Source of the DNA: an uncultured Ruminococcus sp.
Lineage (GTDB): Bacteria; Bacillota; Clostridia; Oscillospirales; Ruminococcaceae
Assembly: GCA_900545125.1 (NCBI GenBank)
Contig: UQXS01000082.1
Span: 1-9,796 of the forward strand
Length of the DNA: 9,796 nt
Reading direction: 5' to 3'
The notes under the pieces are model-generated. The model ran no database searches. It saw only the letters and a list, made by a program, of their open reading frames with translations, and was not told the DNA's origin. The translations under genes were made by a program, and so were the position numbers. Position 1 is the first letter of the stretch, and the number at the start of each line of letters is the position of its first letter. Below are positions 6,933 through 9,796 of the stretch, piece by piece.

Positions 6933-7397
6933 TTATCTGCACTCCCTCAGAAGCTCCACAAAGTCGGCAAAAGTGATCGTTGTCGGGAATCTGTGATTGC
7001 CGCCCTGTTCGGAACTGATATAGCCTGCATTCTGAAATTCCGAAATGATCCTGTCAGCCGTATCAGCGTCAACGCCAAGGGTATCTCTGATGCACTTGTT
7101 TGTCATAAATCCTCTTGTCACACTGTTAAGAAGCAGCGATTTTGCAACACCTTCGGGTACTGATCGGATCGCACTAAGCGGTGCAAAATCACGCCTGCGG
7201 TCAGGGTTGCTCTCCTCAAAAGAAGAAATATCCTCCAAGTCCTTCATGGTGTATCCCTGATTTCTTCTGCTTGCAGGAGCAAGACATCCATATTTTCCGC
7301 CGGCGATAACTTCACAAAGAGAAATCAGAAAGTCCGATTTATTTGCAATCACTTCCATAGGATTTTCAAAGAGATAGTCGTCAATGGAAATATTCAT
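6933..7397 (-). CDS. Hypothetical protein with winged-helix-like C-terminus
   Basis: The family is not recognised with certainty. From the ATG at 7397 the product is 154 aa; a GTG at 7430 would add 11 residues, and neither start has a convincing SD (a GGGGAT stretch lies close to the ATG). The C-terminal half, from about SVPEGVAKSLLLN through GFMTNKCIRDTLGVDADTAD and RIISEFQNAGYIS, resembles a winged helix of the FtsK-gamma type: a short helix, a turn, a recognition helix, then an E..G-I/Y-I wing. That would fit a DNA-translocase tail or a small DNA-binding protein of a mobile element. No NTPase motif is present. The frame stays open upstream of 7430 for about 110 bases without a recognisable start, which leaves room for 5' truncation. 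Confidence 0.6.
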   Translation of the reverse strand: MNISIDDYLFENPMEVIANKSDFLISLCEVIAGGKYGCLAPASRRNQGYTMKDLEDISSFEESNPDRRRDFAPLSAIRSVPEGVAKSLLLNSVTRGFMTNKCIRDTLGVDADTADRIISEFQNAGYISSEQGGNHRFPTTITFADFVELLRECR

Positions 7398-7634
7398 AGC
7401 ATCCCCGAATAAGTCACCCCGTCGATACACTGCCGGAGGGCGGCGGAACTTTTGACATGAATAAATCGCTCCGGATGGAGGAATAACAGTCAGAATAAAA
7501 TGTGCTGAAATAAACGGGAATAACTGGGAAATTAATAATTCTTACAACATTCAATTTAATGCAGCGGACTATGATACGATAGTAAACAAACTTCATATTT
7601 TAAATAGATATTCTAATACAGGCAGCCGTTATCC

Positions 7635-7657
7635 GGGACGCCGGGGACGCCGTCCCC
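7635..7657. repeat. GC-rich hairpin with duplicated GGGACGCC
   Basis: GGGACGCC at 7635-7642 is followed by GGGGACGCC at 7643-7651, and GGGGAC (7643-7648) pairs perfectly with GTCCCC (7652-7657) around GCC. The block is far more GC-rich than the AT-rich DNA around it. It looks like a dispersed intergenic palindromic repeat or a boundary remnant. No T-tract follows in either direction, so it is not a typical terminator. Confidence 0.55.
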
Positions 7658-7734
7658 TACATTTTAATACCACCGTTTTCATGTAAAAACGGAGTCGAAA
7701 CATCATTTTTTACACTAAATCTTCAAATTTGGGG

Positions 7735-7763
7735 TTGTCAAATCCGCAAAAATATAATAAAAT
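7735..7763 (+). promoter_or_regulatory. Candidate promoter of the GH43 gene
   Basis: TTGTCA (7735-7740) and TAAAAT (7758-7763) are separated by 17 bases. A perfect TATAAT at 7753-7758 has only a 12-base spacer to the same -35 and is less likely to be used with it. The start codon is 50 bases further on, preceded by AAAGGAGG at about 7798-7805, eight bases from the ATG. No operator is recognised. Confidence 0.5.
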
Positions 7764-7813
7764 TATAAATAGCAAGATTTATACAAGATTAATCTGCAAA
7801 GGAGGATATTTTA

Positions 7814-9796
7814 ATGAAAATTGATTTAAAAAAATGCTTTAAGGCGGTATTGTCCGGTACAGCAGCGCTTGCCTTGGTTACTGCGTCAATATACATTCCG
7901 CCCAAAACGATACAGACGGTTACGGCGGCAGAAAGTTCTGTCGTTGCCAATCCTGTTATCTGGGCAGACGTTCCCGACCTTGATGCGATCCGTGTCGGTG
8001 ATACATACTATATGATAAGCACGACCATGTTTTTCAGTCCGGGAGCACCGATAATGAAGTCTAAGGATCTTGCTTCGTGGGAGATCTGCAACTATGTCTA
8101 TGATACGCTTGCTGACGGAGATGTCCAGAATCTTACGAATGGCAAGAATGATTATGCTCATGGACAATGGGCAGCAAGTCTGAGGTATCACAAAGGCACG
8201 TTCTATGTTTTCTTCGGAAGCTATGGAACGGGAAAATCTTACATTTATAAAACCAACGATATTGAAAACGGTACATGGACTAAAACAGAGTTAAACGGAA
8301 TGTATCATGACGCCTCGCTCTTTTTCGATGATGACGGCAGGAATTATCTCGTGTACGGTGCAGGCGGCACAATAAAAATTAAAGAACTTAACGCTGAAAT
8401 GACAGATTTCAAATTCGGCGGAGCAGACAAAACGCTTTTTTCCACCGGTCTTGACGGTTTGAGCGGCGAGGGATCTCATATTCAGAAAATAGGCGGATAT
8501 TATTACATTTTCCTTATTGCATGGCCGAGCAACAGCGGAAGAATTGAACTCTGCTACAGAAGTAAGGATATTCTGGGTAATTACGAGGGAAAAACCATTC
8601 TTAATTCTGACGGAGCTGCACAGGGCGGAATCATTGATACGCCGGATGGTAAATGGTACGGACTCGTTTTCCGGGATCACGGTGCAGTAGGACGTATCCC
8701 TGTACTTGTTCCTGTAACATGGCAGAATGACTGGCCGATTATGGGAGAAAACGGAAAAGTTCCCAAAACGCTTGCAATTGACGGAAATTATCAGGGAACA
8801 TTTCTTGCCGCAGATGATGAATTCAACTACAGTTCCAACGATCTTGCTCTTGAGTGGCAGTGGAATCATAATCCCGATAACACAGCGTGGTCTGTAACCG
8901 AGCGAAAGGGCTGGCTCAGGCTGAAAAATAAAACGCTTGCAACAAATATACTCAATGCAAGAAATACGCTGACACAGCGTACAGAGGGGCCGGCATGCAG
9001 CAGTGTTATCAAACTTGATACATCCAACATGAAAGCCGGCGATCATGCGGGACTTTCAGCTTTCCAGTACAAGTACGGAAATGTCGGCGTCTACGTTGCC
9101 GATAATGGAACGAAAAAAATCTATATGTCCGAAAACGGTATAGCTGAAAGCGGCGGAAGTATTACGGACAGCTACAATAAAATAATTGAGGAAACAGCTC
9201 TCAGCGGTAATGAGATCTACCTGAAAGCGGATTTCAAATTCAACGATGTTGACAGTGATCTGAATATTTCATATAACATTGATAAGGCGAATTTTTACTA
9301 CTCATACGACGGCAAGAGCTGGACAAAAATCGGCAATGAACTGAAAATGAGCTACGATCTCAAGCTTTTTACCGGCTATAGAAGCGCTGTTTACAGCTAT
9401 CCGACAAAGAGTACAGGCGGCTATGCGGACATTGATTTCTTCGATTATGAACGTGCTGACTGGAATCAGCCCGAAGTTGTTGAGCCGAATCAATTCGGAT
9501 GGTACTTTGTAGACGGCTTTGAGGGAAATCTTTGCGACTGGAACGGCAGAGGGGCGGCAAAGATCGAAACAAGTGACAAAACATCTTTCGTGGGCAATGA
9601 ATCTCTGCTGGTAACGAAAAGAGAATCGGCGTGGAACGGAGCTTACAAAACATTGAATTCCAGAGCGTTCATTCCCGGAAATGAGTATAGTTTCAGTGCA
9701 AACGTTATGTATGATAACGGAAACAGTACGGATACATTTTACTTGAAGCTTCAGTATAACGATGCGGCAGGCGAAGCCCATTATTCCACAATAGCA
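7814..9796 (+). CDS. Secreted GH43 glycosidase with CBM22-like module, C-terminus outside window
   Basis: The visible 661 residues start at 7814 with a strong AAAGGAGG site. Residues 1-39 are a signal peptide: KKC near the start, a hydrophobic AVLSGTAALALVTASIYI stretch, and likely cleavage after TAA. Residues about 45-315 are a GH43 five-bladed propeller starting NPVIWADVPDLDAIR. The catalytic set is intact: base D55 in VPDLD, pKa-tuning D166 in YHDASLF, and acid E219 in SGEGSHI. Family members remove xylose or arabinose from xylan and arabinan. The first motif reads PDLD, where many relatives have PDPD. Residues about 330-548 look like the beta-sandwich that often follows GH43. From about 562 a CBM22-like module begins (FGWYFVDGFEG, RGAAKIETSDKTSFVGNESL, SAWNGAYKTLNSR), similar to that of C. 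thermocellum XynY. A dockerin beyond the window edge is plausible for this organism type but unseen. Confidence 0.93.
   Translation, partial: MKIDLKKCFKAVLSGTAALALVTASIYIPPKTIQTVTAAESSVVANPVIWADVPDLDAIRVGDTYYMISTTMFFSPGAPIMKSKDLASWEICNYVYDTLADGDVQNLTNGKNDYAHGQWAASLRYHKGTFYVFFGSYGTGKSYIYKTNDIENGTWTKTELNGMYHDASLFFDDDGRNYLVYGAGGTIKIKELNAEMTDFKFGGADKTLFSTGLDGLSGEGSHIQKIGGYYYIFLIAWPSNSGRIELCYRSKDILGNYEGKTILNSDGAAQGGIIDTPDGKWYGLVFRDHGAVGRIPVLVPVTWQNDWPIMGENGKVPKTLAIDGNYQGTFLAADDEFNYSSNDLALEWQWNHNPDNTAWSVTERKGWLRLKNKTLATNILNARNTLTQRTEGPACSSVIKLDTSNMKAGDHAGLSAFQYKYGNVGVYVADNGTKKIYMSENGIAESGGSITDSYNKIIEETALSGNEIYLKADFKFNDVDSDLNISYNIDKANFYYSYDGKSWTKIGNELKMSYDLKLFTGYRSAVYSYPTKSTGGYADIDFFDYERADWNQPEVVEPNQFGWYFVDGFEGNLCDWNGRGAAKIETSDKTSFVGNESLLVTKRESAWNGAYKTLNSRAFIPGNEYSFSANVMYDNGNSTDTFYLKLQYNDAAGEAHYSTIA

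Larger units (their letters stand above)
7431..7813. other. Intergenic region between the element-like genes and the GH43 gene
   Basis: About 380 bases lie between the minus-strand 165-codon ORF and the GH43 start. The part nearest the left gene, about 7431-7540, is open on the minus strand but has no convincing start. The middle holds a GC-rich hairpin and duplicated GGGACGCC (7621-7660) and a second hairpin CCGTTTT/AAAACGG at 7673-7692. The right part is AT-rich and holds the GH43 promoter and ribosome binding site. No tRNA or obvious attachment site is seen. Confidence 0.6.

Noticed and set aside
7414..7596. 60-aa minus-strand ORF in the intergenic region
   Set aside because: No SD, low-complexity hydrophobic start, and overlap with the better-supported 165-codon frame.
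8291..9046. 251-aa minus-strand ORF, and other minus ORFs at 7886-8191 and 9302-9781
   Set aside because: They lie opposite the clear GH43-CBM22 coding frame and resemble no family; they are rich in Cys, Ile and Arg as expected of antisense frames.
1..9796. CRISPR arrays, tRNA/rRNA genes and riboswitches
   Set aside because: No regularly spaced repeats, no tRNA-like cloverleaf or rRNA stretch, and no recognisable riboswitch core were seen on either strand.

Overview
The window looks like chromosomal DNA of a plant-fibre-degrading Ruminococcus-type Firmicute, closest in character to R. flavefaciens or R. albus. The reasons are strong AAAGGAGG-type ribosome binding sites, moderate GC, conjugative-element genes of the Clostridia type, and a secreted GH43 enzyme with a CBM22-like module very similar in layout to cellulosomal xylanases. 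This is inferred from recognisable families only; no database was searched.

Regions 1-3791 and 4499-5982 hold minus-strand backbone genes of what appears to be a decaying integrative/conjugative element. From 3791 downwards they form a tight operon: an 87-aa protein, an overlapping 55-aa ORF, a 27-aa membrane microprotein, a 207-aa coiled-coil protein, and a very large multi-repeat 'large polyvalent protein'-like gene that leaves the window at position 1. The large gene is broken by a 172-bp MITE with perfect 17-bp terminal inverted repeats and TTAG duplications, and by two apparent single-base frameshifts. A DNA topoisomerase III gene (4499-5982) has lost about 200 codons, including the active-site tyrosine region. 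A 165-aa protein with a winged-helix-like C-terminus (6933-7430) is also on the minus strand.

Two plus-strand genes sit between these minus-strand genes. One encodes a cysteine hydrolase of the isochorismatase/nicotinamidase fold (3914-4426). The other encodes an Rpn/PDDEXK_2 family nuclease (6071-6883). Each has its own near-consensus sigma-A promoter with a 17-bp spacer and its own intrinsic terminator, so both look like autonomous cargo cassettes in a backbone read the other way.

After a 380-bp intergenic region with a GC-rich hairpin (7621-7660), the plus-strand gene starting at 7814 encodes a secreted GH43 glycosidase that runs off the right edge. It is probably host chromosomal and unrelated to the element. 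No complete novel system is evident. The main interest is how the element has decayed, the two autonomous cassettes, and the overlooked small coupled ORFs.
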